A stretch of DNA of 64,000 bases from Bacteroidota bacterium (GTDB taxonomy: Bacteria > Bacteroidota > Bacteroidia > Flavobacteriales > Weeksellaceae): assembly GCA_023422635.1 (NCBI GenBank), contig JAFAGO010000023.1:10697-74696 (forward strand), written 5' to 3'. Positions 17,977 through 26,263 of the stretch are shown piece by piece. How positions within the stretch are numbered: the first letter of the stretch is position 1; each line of letters begins with the position of its first letter. The notes under the pieces were generated by a model that saw only the letters and a list, made by a program, of their open reading frames with translations, made no database searches and was not told the DNA's origin. Made by a program: the position numbers and the translations under genes.

Positions 17977-18729
17977 ATGCCGGAAGTTTCCATCATTACT
18001 CCCGTTTACAATTCAGCCCAATTTATCCGCGAAACGATAAATTCCGTATTAAACCAAAGTTTTACCGATTGGGAATGGTGTATTGCCGATGATGCATCTA
18101 AAGATCATTCCACTGAAATTATTAAAAGTTTTAATGATCCAAGAATTAAATTAATTGTTGCCGAGAAAAATGGTGGTGCAGGATTCGCCAGAAACCATGC
18201 CCTTGAAAAGGCTTCTGGAAGATATATCACCTTTTTGGATGCCGACGATTATTGGGAGCCCAATTTTCTTGAGGAAATGCTTCATTTCATGAAAGAAGAA
18301 AAAGCCGAGCTCGCCTACTCTAATTACGCACGTTGTGATGAAAACATGCAACCAAAGATTGACGATTTCAAGGCAGACACCGTTGTTACTTTTAACAATT
18401 TACTAAAAACATGTCGCCTTTCTTTACTAAGTTCGATGTACGATTCTAAAAGAGTTGGAAAAGAATTTTTTCCTGTTGGAAGCAAACGGGAAGATCACGT
18501 AATGTGGCTCAACCTTCTAAAAAAAATACCTGAAGGAAAACCACTACCAAAAACAATGGCCAAGTATCGAATGCACGCGACAAGCATTTCGAGAAAGAAA
18601 ACCAATATAATGCTCGATCAATATTTGGTATATAAAGATTACATGAAATTTTCAACTCTGAAATCTTTATATTACACCGCAAATTGGGCCGTTAATGGCT
18701 TTATGAAATATTCAAAACTATTTAATTGA
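17977..18729 (+). CDS. Family 2 glycosyltransferase
   Basis: The 250-residue protein starts with the GT-A nucleotide-binding fold (VSIITPVYNSAQFIRETINSV), has the first acidic motif ADDAS and the metal-binding FLDADDYW (Asp88, Asp90, Asp91). It ends in the basic C-terminal segment usual for cell-surface sugar transferases. The gene converges on the Kdo transferase gene with an 8-base overlap of the two 3' ends, and both may serve lipopolysaccharide assembly. Sugar donor and acceptor cannot be predicted. Confidence 0.85.
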   Translation: MPEVSIITPVYNSAQFIRETINSVLNQSFTDWEWCIADDASKDHSTEIIKSFNDPRIKLIVAEKNGGAGFARNHALEKASGRYITFLDADDYWEPNFLEEMLHFMKEEKAELAYSNYARCDENMQPKIDDFKADTVVTFNNLLKTCRLSLLSSMYDSKRVGKEFFPVGSKREDHVMWLNLLKKIPEGKPLPKTMAKYRMHATSISRKKTNIMLDQYLVYKDYMKFSTLKSLYYTANWAVNGFMKYSKLFN

Positions 18730-19978
18730 TGCGTTGCTTGTAATCGCTCATCATTTTCTGAAAAACAATTTCTGCAGCGTTTGGTTGCATCATAATGAAG
18801 TTTTGGGCATTTTGTCCCATTTGTTTCATTAAATCTTCTTTTTTCAACAATTCAAGAATGTATTTTGAAGCAAAAAATTCATCCTCGAATGTTTTACCGC
18901 CTCTTCCTGCAATTAATGCATCGGCTTCCGGATTCTTTTTATAGTGATTTCCAAACAAAACAGGAACACCGAAAACAGCAGCTTCTAAAATATTATGCAA
19001 ACCTGCAGAATGAAAACCGCCTCCTACAACAGCAACATCTGCATAAGAATATAATTTGGAAAGCAAACCAATACTATCAATAATAAGCACTTGCGCATTA
19101 TCCATATAAAGGCGATCCAGCTTAATCATTTCGGAATATAAAACCGCGTTTGGAAATGCTTTTTTCAAAACCTCCACTCTTTTAAGATCGTGTGGAGCAA
19201 GGATGAGTTTGATATCCTTTCGCGAAGTTGCCAAAATTTCAGCAATCCGCTCTTCCGCTTGCCAAGAACTTCCAAAAACAACAGTCGTCATTTTTTCTTT
19301 AAAATTATTGATAAAAGGAACGGTATTATCTCTTTGTAAATTCTGCCGAACACGATCGTAACGGGTGTCACCAGAGGTGGTAGCATTTGTAATTCCGATT
19401 TTCTTGGCAAGAATTGATGATTTTTCGGTTTGATGAAAAAACCAATCGATATTTTGTTTTAAATTCTCTACAAACCACTTTCCGTACGGTTTAAAGAAAA
19501 CTTGTTTTTTATAGAAATACGCCGATACCGCATATGTACTGGCTCCACTTTTTTTTATTTCTTCCAGAATATTGTACCAAAAATCATACTTAATTGTAAA
19601 GAATATTTCGATATTCAATTTGCGCACAAATTCTTCCGTCCAAGGTTCGCGATCAAAAGGTAGGTAACAAATTGCATCTGCAAAAGTTCCTTTTTTTCGA
19701 ATATTTTCGTAGCCAGAAGGCGAAAAAAAAGTGACCAAAAATTGATGTTCAGGAAAATTTCTTTTCAATTTTTCCAATACCGGAAGTCCCTGTTCATATT
19801 CCCCTAAACTTGCAGCATGCATCCAAATTACAGGTTTATCTGATTGAATATTTTTTTCTATTATTTCACAGCTTTGTCTTCTTCCAGCCAAGCCACGTTT
19901 CAATTTATAATTAAAAACAGCTCCTATTTTGAAACTAGTTACGAAAAGACTGATAAAAATATTATAGATGCGTTTCAA
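18722..19978 (-). CDS. waaA: 3-deoxy-D-manno-octulosonic acid (Kdo) transferase
   Basis: This 418-residue GT30 enzyme has an N-terminal membrane anchor and the acceptor-side motif WMHAASLGEYEQGLPVLEKL, which holds the catalytic glutamate. The donor-side half contains VFGSSW, LAPHDLKR, GGGFHSAGLHNILEAAVFGVPVLFG and NPEADAL. It attaches Kdo to lipid A precursor at the inner face of the cytoplasmic membrane, showing a lipopolysaccharide-making Gram-negative. It lies 15 bases downstream of the DUF1648 membrane gene. Confidence 0.93.
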   Translation of the reverse strand: MKRIYNIFISLFVTSFKIGAVFNYKLKRGLAGRRQSCEIIEKNIQSDKPVIWMHAASLGEYEQGLPVLEKLKRNFPEHQFLVTFFSPSGYENIRKKGTFADAICYLPFDREPWTEEFVRKLNIEIFFTIKYDFWYNILEEIKKSGASTYAVSAYFYKKQVFFKPYGKWFVENLKQNIDWFFHQTEKSSILAKKIGITNATTSGDTRYDRVRQNLQRDNTVPFINNFKEKMTTVVFGSSWQAEERIAEILATSRKDIKLILAPHDLKRVEVLKKAFPNAVLYSEMIKLDRLYMDNAQVLIIDSIGLLSKLYSYADVAVVGGGFHSAGLHNILEAAVFGVPVLFGNHYKKNPEADALIAGRGGKTFEDEFFASKYILELLKKEDLMKQMGQNAQNFIMMQPNAAEIVFQKMMSDYKQRIN

Positions 19979-19993
19979 AAGAAAAATTTAGCT

Positions 19994-20458
19994 TTAATGA
20001 ATTTCGTGAATTTTATTTTTAGCGTAGATAAAATACCCTACAATGGTAAGCATCAAAAGTACCACTAAAACAGTGGAAATGCTTGAGAGTCTCGTGTAAT
20101 AACCGTTTGCAACCAAAATGCTTTCTGTAGCAATATCAGCAATAAACAGTAAAATATAGATCAATATAATTTTTACGAATCGATTGGTGATTTGTCTGTT
20201 ATGGTTCATCGCTGATGATTCCTTTATCATTTTAGCTTCTTTTTGCTTTGCAACATATTTCATACAATAGAAAATACCCGTTGCCACAACTGGAAGTGCA
20301 AGAATCCAAAATCGATTTCCATAAGAATCAGGTCGCCCATCAAGATTAAAATGAAGCGGAATATTTTTGGGCAACGACATTACATTAATCGCTGTAAAAA
20401 GCCAAATGTACACCAGCACAATAAAGCCGATCGAATTAAGTATTTTGTTTGCAACCAT
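19994..20458 (-). CDS. DUF1648-type membrane protein
   Basis: The protein has 154 residues and four hydrophobic segments (about 7-28, 50-70, 93-112, 125-147). The stretch MSLPKNIPLHFNLDGRPDSYGNR fits the DUF1648 motif (IPxHFxxxGxPDxxG) seen in SdpI-like and related membrane proteins. It sits 11 bases after the NlpC/P60 gene and 15 before waaA, so it is probably in one transcript with both. Function unknown. Confidence 0.72.
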   Translation of the reverse strand: MVANKILNSIGFIVLVYIWLFTAINVMSLPKNIPLHFNLDGRPDSYGNRFWILALPVVATGIFYCMKYVAKQKEAKMIKESSAMNHNRQITNRFVKIILIYILLFIADIATESILVANGYYTRLSSISTVLVVLLMLTIVGYFIYAKNKIHEIH

Positions 20459-20469
20459 TGATTGAAAAA

Positions 20470-21192
20470 TTATTCCGAAAGCACTCTTCGAACAAAACGA
20501 AGCTTGTGCGTGTGCTGATTGCGTTCGGTATTAAAAATTCCAGAACTATCCAGTTCATCAATTCGAACTTTGCCCGAACAATGGATAATTTGTTGATTTC
20601 CAAGCATAATTCCCACATGAACCACTTTCCCTTCTTCATCCTCGAAAAAAGCAAGATCACCAGGCACACTTTCTTCCACAAAAGTGAGCGCTTCGCCAAC
20701 TTCTGCTTGTTGATCAGAGTTTCGTGGCAATTTAATTCCATGAACTTTAAAAACCAATTGCACAAAACCACTGCAGTCAACAGCAAAAAAACTTTTTCCA
20801 CCCCATAAATACGGTGTGTTTAAAAATTCTTTAGCGATACGCACAATGCTTTCTTGCAACGAGCCATTGGGACGTGATGACCGAATTGGGAAATCTACTT
20901 CAGATCCTATCGATAGCAACAATTTGCCATTATCAACCGTTTCTGAAATAAAGTTTTCATGAACGATAAAATATGCGCGATTTTCCCATTGTTCTTTTGA
21001 AAGAAACTTGAGTTGTTGATCCGTAATCCATCCTTCATACCCATCAAAATCCACTCTTATTTTAAGCCAACCTTTTTGCTTTTCCAAAACCGTACAGGTT
21101 TCGCCGTACAAAAGCTGAGTAACCATTTCAGATTGCTCAAAAGGCGTTTCCCGAAGCGGAGCAACCGATACCGAACAGATCGCTTTATTCAT
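20470..21192 (-). CDS. NlpC/P60 cysteine peptidase with N-terminal SH3-type domain
   Basis: In this 240-residue protein, residues 1-62 form a bacterial SH3-like domain (MVTQLLYGETCTVLEKQKGW...YEGWI), followed by a second short beta-rich part. The C40 peptidase domain runs from about 115 to 238 with catalytic Cys140 in AVDCSGFVQL, His192 in VVHVGIML and a third polar residue at His204 (IIHCSGKVR). Family members cut gamma-D-Glu-diaminopimelate bonds of peptidoglycan peptides. No signal peptide is visible, which points to a cytoplasmic, recycling-type endopeptidase (YkfC-like), or to a start further upstream that I cannot support. Confidence 0.87.
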   Translation of the reverse strand: MNKAICSVSVAPLRETPFEQSEMVTQLLYGETCTVLEKQKGWLKIRVDFDGYEGWITDQQLKFLSKEQWENRAYFIVHENFISETVDNGKLLLSIGSEVDFPIRSSRPNGSLQESIVRIAKEFLNTPYLWGGKSFFAVDCSGFVQLVFKVHGIKLPRNSDQQAEVGEALTFVEESVPGDLAFFEDEEGKVVHVGIMLGNQQIIHCSGKVRIDELDSSGIFNTERNQHTHKLRFVRRVLSE

Positions 21193-21224
21193 GTGTTATG
21201 AGTGTCTTTTTGATGATAAGTCTT

Positions 21225-21872
21225 TTATTTTCGCCGAAGCACGTTAAGGCCATCTCGCAAAGGTAAAATAAGATTTTCGAAATCGGGATCTTTTGCCACA
21301 ATTTCATTGAGCTCTTTTATTTTTTGCGTAGATTTTTGTTTTGGAGTTTCATCGAGCACTTTCCCGTACCACAAAACATTATCAAAAAGAATGATTGACC
21401 CTGAACGAGTTCTTGGCTTGATGAGCTTAAAATATTCTACATAATTTTCTTTATCCGCATCAATAAATACGAGATCAAAAACATCTTCTGAAGTTTTTAA
21501 GTAGTCCAATGCATTCTGTAATCGAAAATCGATTTGATTCGAAAATCGACTTTCAGCAAAATATTTTCGGGGCAAGTAAGCCAAATCTTCGTTAACATCA
21601 AAAGTAAGTAACGTTCCATTTTCAGGAAGTCCTTCAGCCAAACAAAGTGCAGCGTATCCTGTAAAAGTTCCGATTTCTAGAATTTTTTCTGGCCTCAAAA
21701 TTTTTGATAACATAGAAAGTAAAACCCCTTGCTGATATCCAGAAATCATGTGTGGTTGCGTTGTTTTCTGATAGGTTTCTTTTCTTAATTTCTTGAGTAA
21801 CTCCGGTTCTTCGGAGGTATGCAATTCTATATAACGATCCATTTCTGGATTTTGTTCTTCAAAAAAACTCAT
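21225..21872 (-). CDS. SAM-dependent O-methyltransferase (class I, OMT3/CCoAOMT-like)
   Basis: The 215-residue protein has an N-terminal helical region, the SAM motif ILEIGTFTGYAALCLAEGLP, motif II around TFDVNEDLAYL, and the metal-binding acidic motif FIDADKENYVEYFKL. It matches the small, Mg-dependent catechol/caffeoyl-CoA-type O-methyltransferases widespread in bacteria, whose native substrates are mostly unknown. It has its own -7 element at 21892-21899. Confidence 0.87.
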   Translation of the reverse strand: MSFFEEQNPEMDRYIELHTSEEPELLKKLRKETYQKTTQPHMISGYQQGVLLSMLSKILRPEKILEIGTFTGYAALCLAEGLPENGTLLTFDVNEDLAYLPRKYFAESRFSNQIDFRLQNALDYLKTSEDVFDLVFIDADKENYVEYFKLIKPRTRSGSIILFDNVLWYGKVLDETPKQKSTQKIKELNEIVAKDPDFENLILPLRDGLNVLRRK

Positions 21873-21891
21873 ATAAAAAGGTATTGTAAAT

Positions 21892-21899
21892 CAAAGATA
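21892..21899 (-). promoter_or_regulatory. -7 element (TATCTTTG) before the O-methyltransferase gene
   Basis: Exact TAnnTTTG match, 20 bases before the ATG. Confidence 0.6.
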
Positions 21900-21900
21900 T

Positions 21901-21944
21901 AAAATAAAAAAACTTTGCCGAAGTATAACGCTCCGGCAAAGTTT
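21901..21944 (-). terminator. Terminator of the OmpA-family gene
   Basis: AAACTTTGCCG and its complement form an 11-bp stem, followed on the minus strand by a long T run. The T run reaches the next gene's promoter. Confidence 0.8.
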
Positions 21945-21968
21945 CATCTTCGTCAATCGACGGTAGTT

Positions 21969-22802
21969 TTATTTAACAGGAGCAATATCCATCAATTTCA
22001 TAAACTCATCAAGTTTAGGCATAATGATGATTTCTGTTCTTCTGTTCTCCGCACGTCCAGAAACGGATGCGTTGGTTGTTTTGGGATTGTACTCACTTCT
22101 ACCTCCCGCTGTAATTCTATTAGGATTTACTCCAAATTTTGTTTGCAGGATTTTTGCAACCGATGTTGCACGAAGTGCAGAAAGATCCCAATTGTCTTTC
22201 GGTAAATTACTAGAATTCAATGGTACGTTATCGGTATTTCCTTCGATTAAAACAGAATATGTATCGTAATCGTTTACTACTTGCGCCACTTTACCTAACA
22301 CTTCTTGCGCAGCAGGAAGAATATTGTAATCGCCTGTTTTATACAACATTTTGTCGGAAAGTGAAATCATTACCACTCCTTTCAACACTTTAACATTTAC
22401 ATCATCGTCTGCAATATTATCCAAAGAACGTTTTAGCTTGTTGGAAAGCGCCAAATTTAAACTATCGTTTTTAGAGTTGGTAGAAATTAACTGCTTAATA
22501 TATTTGTTAGAAGAGTTGATTTCGCCCACCAATTTATCAATATTTGCAGAAGAAGCGCCTGTATTGCTCAAACACGCATCCAATGATGTTTTTAGAGCAT
22601 CATTTTGATTTTTAAGCAAATTATTCTCGCTGCTTAATCCTGAATTTTGCGATTTTAAATCCTGAATTTCACGCTGTCTTTCTGCGAGATTTTCAATACT
22701 CTGTTTGTAATTAAGATTCAGTGCATCATACTGCTTTCTGCTTACGCAGCTCGCTAATGTTAATGCAGCAAAACCTAATGTAAAAGCTTTCAATAATTTC
22801 AT
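21969..22802 (-). CDS. OmpA-family peptidoglycan-associated lipoprotein
   Basis: The 277-residue protein has a lipoprotein signal (TLASC, Cys19) and a coiled-coil stretch of about 80 residues (LNLNYKQSIENLAERQREIQ...). Its C-terminal OmpA/MotB domain (~140-265) includes YSVLIEGNTDNVPLN, DLSALRATSVAKIL and RITAGGRSEYNP...NRRTEI. The domain binds peptidoglycan non-covalently; the coiled coil would bridge from the outer membrane. Its promoter is back-to-back with that of tilS. Confidence 0.9.
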   Translation of the reverse strand: MKLLKAFTLGFAALTLASCVSRKQYDALNLNYKQSIENLAERQREIQDLKSQNSGLSSENNLLKNQNDALKTSLDACLSNTGASSANIDKLVGEINSSNKYIKQLISTNSKNDSLNLALSNKLKRSLDNIADDDVNVKVLKGVVMISLSDKMLYKTGDYNILPAAQEVLGKVAQVVNDYDTYSVLIEGNTDNVPLNSSNLPKDNWDLSALRATSVAKILQTKFGVNPNRITAGGRSEYNPKTTNASVSGRAENRRTEIIIMPKLDEFMKLMDIAPVK

Positions 22803-22825
22803 AAAAAAGTAATTTTATAATATTT

Positions 22826-22833
22826 CAAATGTA
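22826..22833 (-). promoter_or_regulatory. -7 element (TACATTTG) before the OmpA-family gene
   Basis: Exact consensus match, 23 bases before the ATG. Confidence 0.6.
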
Positions 22834-22857
22834 CAAAAACCTTTTTAAAAGAAGCTT

Positions 22858-22865
22858 TATCTTTG
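22858..22865 (+). promoter_or_regulatory. -7 element (TATCTTTG) before tilS
   Basis: Exact consensus match, 31 bases before the tilS ATG. Confidence 0.6.
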
Positions 22866-22896
22866 CCTTATTTAAGTTTATTTTAAGTTTTTTAAC

Positions 22897-24189
22897 ATGC
22901 TTTCTGAAAAGACTTTTCTTCAGCACCTCAACACAATTCTCAATCAAGAATCCAAAGTTAAAATTCTTCTTGCGGTAAGTGGCGGATCAGATTCGATGGT
23001 ACTTTTGCATCTTTTTCGAATTTCGAATTTTGAATTTCAGGTGGCACATATTAATTATAAATTGCGAGGTGAGGAATCGGATTTAGACGAACAATTGGTG
23101 AGAATATACTGCGAAAAGCACCAAATCCCGTTGCATGTTTATTCCGTTAAAGAGGAAGAAAAGCCAGAAAATTCAATCCAAACTTGGGCGAGAGATTTGC
23201 GCTATACGTATTTTCGGAACATTGCAAAAGAACAACATCTTGATTTTATTTCAACTGCACATCACCTCAACGATACGTTAGAAACTTTTATTATTAACCT
23301 TTCTAGAGGCAGTGGAATTCGTGGTTTGAGCGGAATTCCTGAAAATGACAATCAAATTATTCGGCCGCTTTTGGGTTTTTCTAAAAAAGAAATTTTGGAA
23401 TTCGCGGAGCGTAATGAAATTGAATTTCGGGACGATAAAAGTAATTTTAAAGATGATTATTTGCGCAACCAAATTCGAAACCACATTGTTCCGAAGCTTT
23501 TAAAAACCAATGCAGATTTTTTGACGAATTTCAGCAAAAGCATTCAACTTCTTAAACAAACAAAAACGACCACCGAAGAGTATATTGAAAAAATATACAA
23601 CGCTATTTTTAAGGAAACATCTTCAGAAATTCGCGTTTTGAAAAATGAATTCAGTTCGCAAACTTCTTTTATTCAATTTGAATTGTTTAGAAAATTTGGA
23701 TTTGAAAGCAAAAATGAAATTCAGAAAATGCTTACCTCCGAAAACGGAAGCACATTTCAATCGCCCAATTTTGATCTTTGGGTTGTTAGCGACGCTTTCA
23801 TCTTTAAAGATGTAAATAAAAAAGAGCGCAAGGAAAAGAAATCGGTAACCTTTTCACATTCAGACACAAACAAAACCCTTTCTCTTTCTGAATTTTCAAA
23901 ACTTAAAAAACCTTCGGAAGGAGCTTGGTTATTGAACGCAGACAAAATTCATTTCCCTTTAAAAGTTCGAAGAAGAGAATCTGGAGATGCATTTTATCCG
24001 ATCGGCATGGACGGTCGAAAAAAAATATCCAAATATTGTAAAGACGAAAAAATCCCGCCTTTTGATCGAGGTAAAATTTGGATTCTTACGGATGCAAAAA
24101 ATCAAATTTTAGGAATTGTTGGATTTCGACAAGACAGAAGATTTGCAGCAACTTTATCAACAGAAAAGGTTTTTAAAATTACATTTTAG
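22897..24189 (+). CDS. tilS: tRNA(Ile)-lysidine synthetase
   Basis: This 430-residue N-type ATP pyrophosphatase has its PP-loop SGGSDS at residues 28-33, followed by STAHHLNDTLETFIINLSRGSG and the LLGFSKKEILEFA region. The C-terminal third carries the TilS substrate-binding domain (KVRRRESGDAFYPIGMDGRKKISKY...PPFDR). It turns C34 of the AUA-reading tRNA-Ile into lysidine, so the tRNA no longer reads AUG; essential in most bacteria. Divergent from the OmpA-family gene. Confidence 0.94.
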   Translation: MLSEKTFLQHLNTILNQESKVKILLAVSGGSDSMVLLHLFRISNFEFQVAHINYKLRGEESDLDEQLVRIYCEKHQIPLHVYSVKEEEKPENSIQTWARDLRYTYFRNIAKEQHLDFISTAHHLNDTLETFIINLSRGSGIRGLSGIPENDNQIIRPLLGFSKKEILEFAERNEIEFRDDKSNFKDDYLRNQIRNHIVPKLLKTNADFLTNFSKSIQLLKQTKTTTEEYIEKIYNAIFKETSSEIRVLKNEFSSQTSFIQFELFRKFGFESKNEIQKMLTSENGSTFQSPNFDLWVVSDAFIFKDVNKKERKEKKSVTFSHSDTNKTLSLSEFSKLKKPSEGAWLLNADKIHFPLKVRRRESGDAFYPIGMDGRKKISKYCKDEKIPPFDRGKIWILTDAKNQILGIVGFRQDRRFAATLSTEKVFKITF

Positions 24190-24269
24190 TCACAGAAAAT
24201 ACTAAAATTTCCAAAAGAAAGAAGACGAATTTAAATTAATTTAAAAATAACAAGCAAAAAGGTATATAA

Positions 24270-24321
24270 TTTGCATCTAAAACTGAAATTCACTGCCATA
24301 AATTTTTATTTATGGTTTTTT
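24270..24321 (+). promoter_or_regulatory. Possible promoter plus terminator-like hairpin before the orphan exbD gene
   Basis: A near-consensus TATAATTTG (one base too many between TA and TTTG) at about 24273 precedes a CCATAAA/TTTATGG hairpin (24296-24315) followed by six T. The hairpin could be the tilS terminator or, if the promoter is real, an attenuator in the leader of the next gene. Confidence 0.4.
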
Positions 24322-24344
24322 GTTTCACTTTTAAATAATACGTT

Positions 24345-24860
24345 ATGGCCGATTTTACTCCTCAAGAATCTGGTAAGAAAACAAATACCAGAAACAAGCC
24401 CATCCACGTTGACATGACACCAATGGTGGATCTTGGGTTTTTGTTGATTACATTTTTTATGCTTGCTACGAGTTTTCTAAAACCGAATATTATGGATCTC
24501 GGACTTCCCGCGAAAGGAAACGAAACGACATCAGAAATTGATTTTCGCAACCAACTCACATTTATTATCGGCAACAACGATCGCGTTTTTTACTATCAAA
24601 AAAGCGCTAAAGATTTGAAAACATCGGACATTCACGAAACCACACTTTCGGGAATGGAAATGATTTCAACCATCCAACAATACAAACAAAAAGCACCAAA
24701 ACCCGATTCATTTACAATCCTAATAAAACCTACCAAAGAGGCCAATTATAAAAACTTTGTAGATATTTTGGATAATCTTGCGATTGCAAAAAGTGAACGA
24801 TACGGAATTGCCGATTTAAAACCTTCCGAAGAAAAAATAGTTTCAGAACTTACAAAATAA
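24345..24860 (+). CDS. Orphan ExbD-family biopolymer transport protein
   Basis: The 171-residue protein has a single membrane helix with the proton-path aspartate in DMTPMVDLGFLLITFF (Asp29) and a ~120-residue periplasmic domain. It is closely related to the second ExbD of the tonB operon (MDLGLPAK, NDRVFYYQ, ILIKPT, YKNFVDILDNLAI, ERYGIADLK are shared) but has no exbB or tonB beside it. It may swap into the ExbB complex as an alternative subunit. A terminator follows. Confidence 0.88.
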   Translation: MADFTPQESGKKTNTRNKPIHVDMTPMVDLGFLLITFFMLATSFLKPNIMDLGLPAKGNETTSEIDFRNQLTFIIGNNDRVFYYQKSAKDLKTSDIHETTLSGMEMISTIQQYKQKAPKPDSFTILIKPTKEANYKNFVDILDNLAIAKSERYGIADLKPSEEKIVSELTK

Positions 24861-24878
24861 CGTTTGAAAAGATTGATG

Positions 24879-24909
24879 AGAGTGCAATTTCGCACTCTTT
24901 TTTTTTATT
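24879..24909 (+). terminator. Terminator of the orphan exbD gene
   Basis: AGAGTGC/GCACTCT stem with a six-base loop followed by a T run of about ten. Confidence 0.85.
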
Positions 24910-24930
24910 TTTGAATTCAAAAAATATTCT

Positions 24931-25446
24931 ATGAAAACCATTTACACAATTGTAGCATTAGCATTCCTTTCCTCTTGCACAAAAGAAAACACATCGAATT
25001 CTGAAATTACGGACAAATCGATCGACAGCACAAAAATAATCGATTCAATAAATAAGGCGCGAACCAAAATTAACGACAGCATTCGTAACACTCCGAGATT
25101 TAAAAATCTTTCGGGAACACATCAATTAACACATAACATGATTTCTGGAAGTGGTAAAGTAAACTTTACAAAAGTAGATGGAAATAATGACGAATATTCG
25201 GTTGACGGGGAAGATCAATCTGGAAAAAACTATTTAAAAATTAAAGGAACCGCGCTTCGGGTTAGTGAAAAACACTTCAACTTTTATGGTGAAATTACCC
25301 AAAGCATTCAAGATTACGACAACGGAAAACCCTATACCCGAAAAGGAAGCAAAACTTTTTTAAGTAAAGACGGCGGAAAAACCTGGCGACTTCAAGATAT
25401 GGTTAACGACACAGGATTTGCCGATTATATTGATATTAAATTGTAA
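24931..25446 (+). CDS. Small lipoprotein of unknown function
   Basis: The 171-residue protein has a lipoprotein signal peptide with lipobox FLSSC (Cys16), then a Lys/Asp/Ser-rich linker (residues 17-55). A compact beta-rich domain follows (LSGTHQLTHNMISGSGKVNF...YSVDGEDQSGKNYLKIKGTALRV...). The ending SKDGGKTWRLQDMVNDTGFADYIDI resembles small secreted proteins seen in flavobacteria, but I do not recognise a named family. It lies 25 bases before the alpha/beta hydrolase gene and may be in its operon. Confidence 0.7.
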   Translation: MKTIYTIVALAFLSSCTKENTSNSEITDKSIDSTKIIDSINKARTKINDSIRNTPRFKNLSGTHQLTHNMISGSGKVNFTKVDGNNDEYSVDGEDQSGKNYLKIKGTALRVSEKHFNFYGEITQSIQDYDNGKPYTRKGSKTFLSKDGGKTWRLQDMVNDTGFADYIDIKL

Positions 25447-25470
25447 CTTGAAACATTAAAAAACAACACG

Positions 25471-26253
25471 ATGCTCAACTTCGAAATGAAACAAGAAGGC
25501 AAAGAAACCCTTGTTCTTCTTCACGGATTTATGGAAAACCTCAGCATTTGGGAAGATTTGGAAAAATCTCTTTCTAAAGAATTTACGCTATTGAAAATCG
25601 ATCTTCCTGGACATGGACAATCTGAAGTGATGGGAAAAATCCAAAGCATGGAAAGCATGGCCGAAGAAGTAAACGCCGTTATTGAAGATTTAGAATTAGG
25701 CAAAGTTCATCTTTTAGGTCATTCGATGGGCGGCTATACCGCTTTAGCGTTCGCTGAAAAATTCCCTGAAAAACTAAAGAGCATCACACTCTTTTTTTCA
25801 TCAACATTGGCCGATAGCGAAGAAAAGAAAAGCATTCGTAAACGCAGTTTGGAAATTATCGACACTAATTTTTCTTTATTTGTAAACACCAGCATTCCCA
25901 ACCTATTCAGCGAAAACGAAAAAGATATTCTTGAAGGCAAAATAAATATCGCAAAGGAAATCGCACTTTCAACCAATCCCGAAGGCGTAAAAGCCACACA
26001 ACTTGGAATTGCCGAAAGACCAGATCGCACGAATGTTTTGGAGGAATTTCAAGAAAAAATTCTAATCATTACGGGGAAACAAGATAATGCTGTAAAAGCG
26101 GAAACCTTTATGAAACACATTCCAAATAAATCCAATATTAAAACATATATGCTCGATTGTGGACATAATGGACATTGGGAAAAACCAGAAATTTGCGCAG
26201 CAATTATCAATACTGAATTACTACACAATTTCCCAAAACATTTGGTTTTCTAA
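25471..26253 (+). CDS. Alpha/beta-fold hydrolase
   Basis: The 260-residue protein starts with the oxyanion-hole motif LLHGFMEN (about 17-23) and the DLPGHGQS turn. The nucleophile elbow is GHSMGGYTA (Ser85), the acid is in ITGKQDNAV and the catalytic histidine is near the end in DCGHNGHWEKPE. It is closest in look to small MenH/BioH-like esterases, but the substrate cannot be read from sequence and no menaquinone genes are nearby. The unknown gene that follows begins 10 bases after its stop. Confidence 0.87.
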   Translation: MLNFEMKQEGKETLVLLHGFMENLSIWEDLEKSLSKEFTLLKIDLPGHGQSEVMGKIQSMESMAEEVNAVIEDLELGKVHLLGHSMGGYTALAFAEKFPEKLKSITLFFSSTLADSEEKKSIRKRSLEIIDTNFSLFVNTSIPNLFSENEKDILEGKINIAKEIALSTNPEGVKATQLGIAERPDRTNVLEEFQEKILIITGKQDNAVKAETFMKHIPNKSNIKTYMLDCGHNGHWEKPEICAAIINTELLHNFPKHLVF

Positions 26254-26263
26254 CGCACATTTT

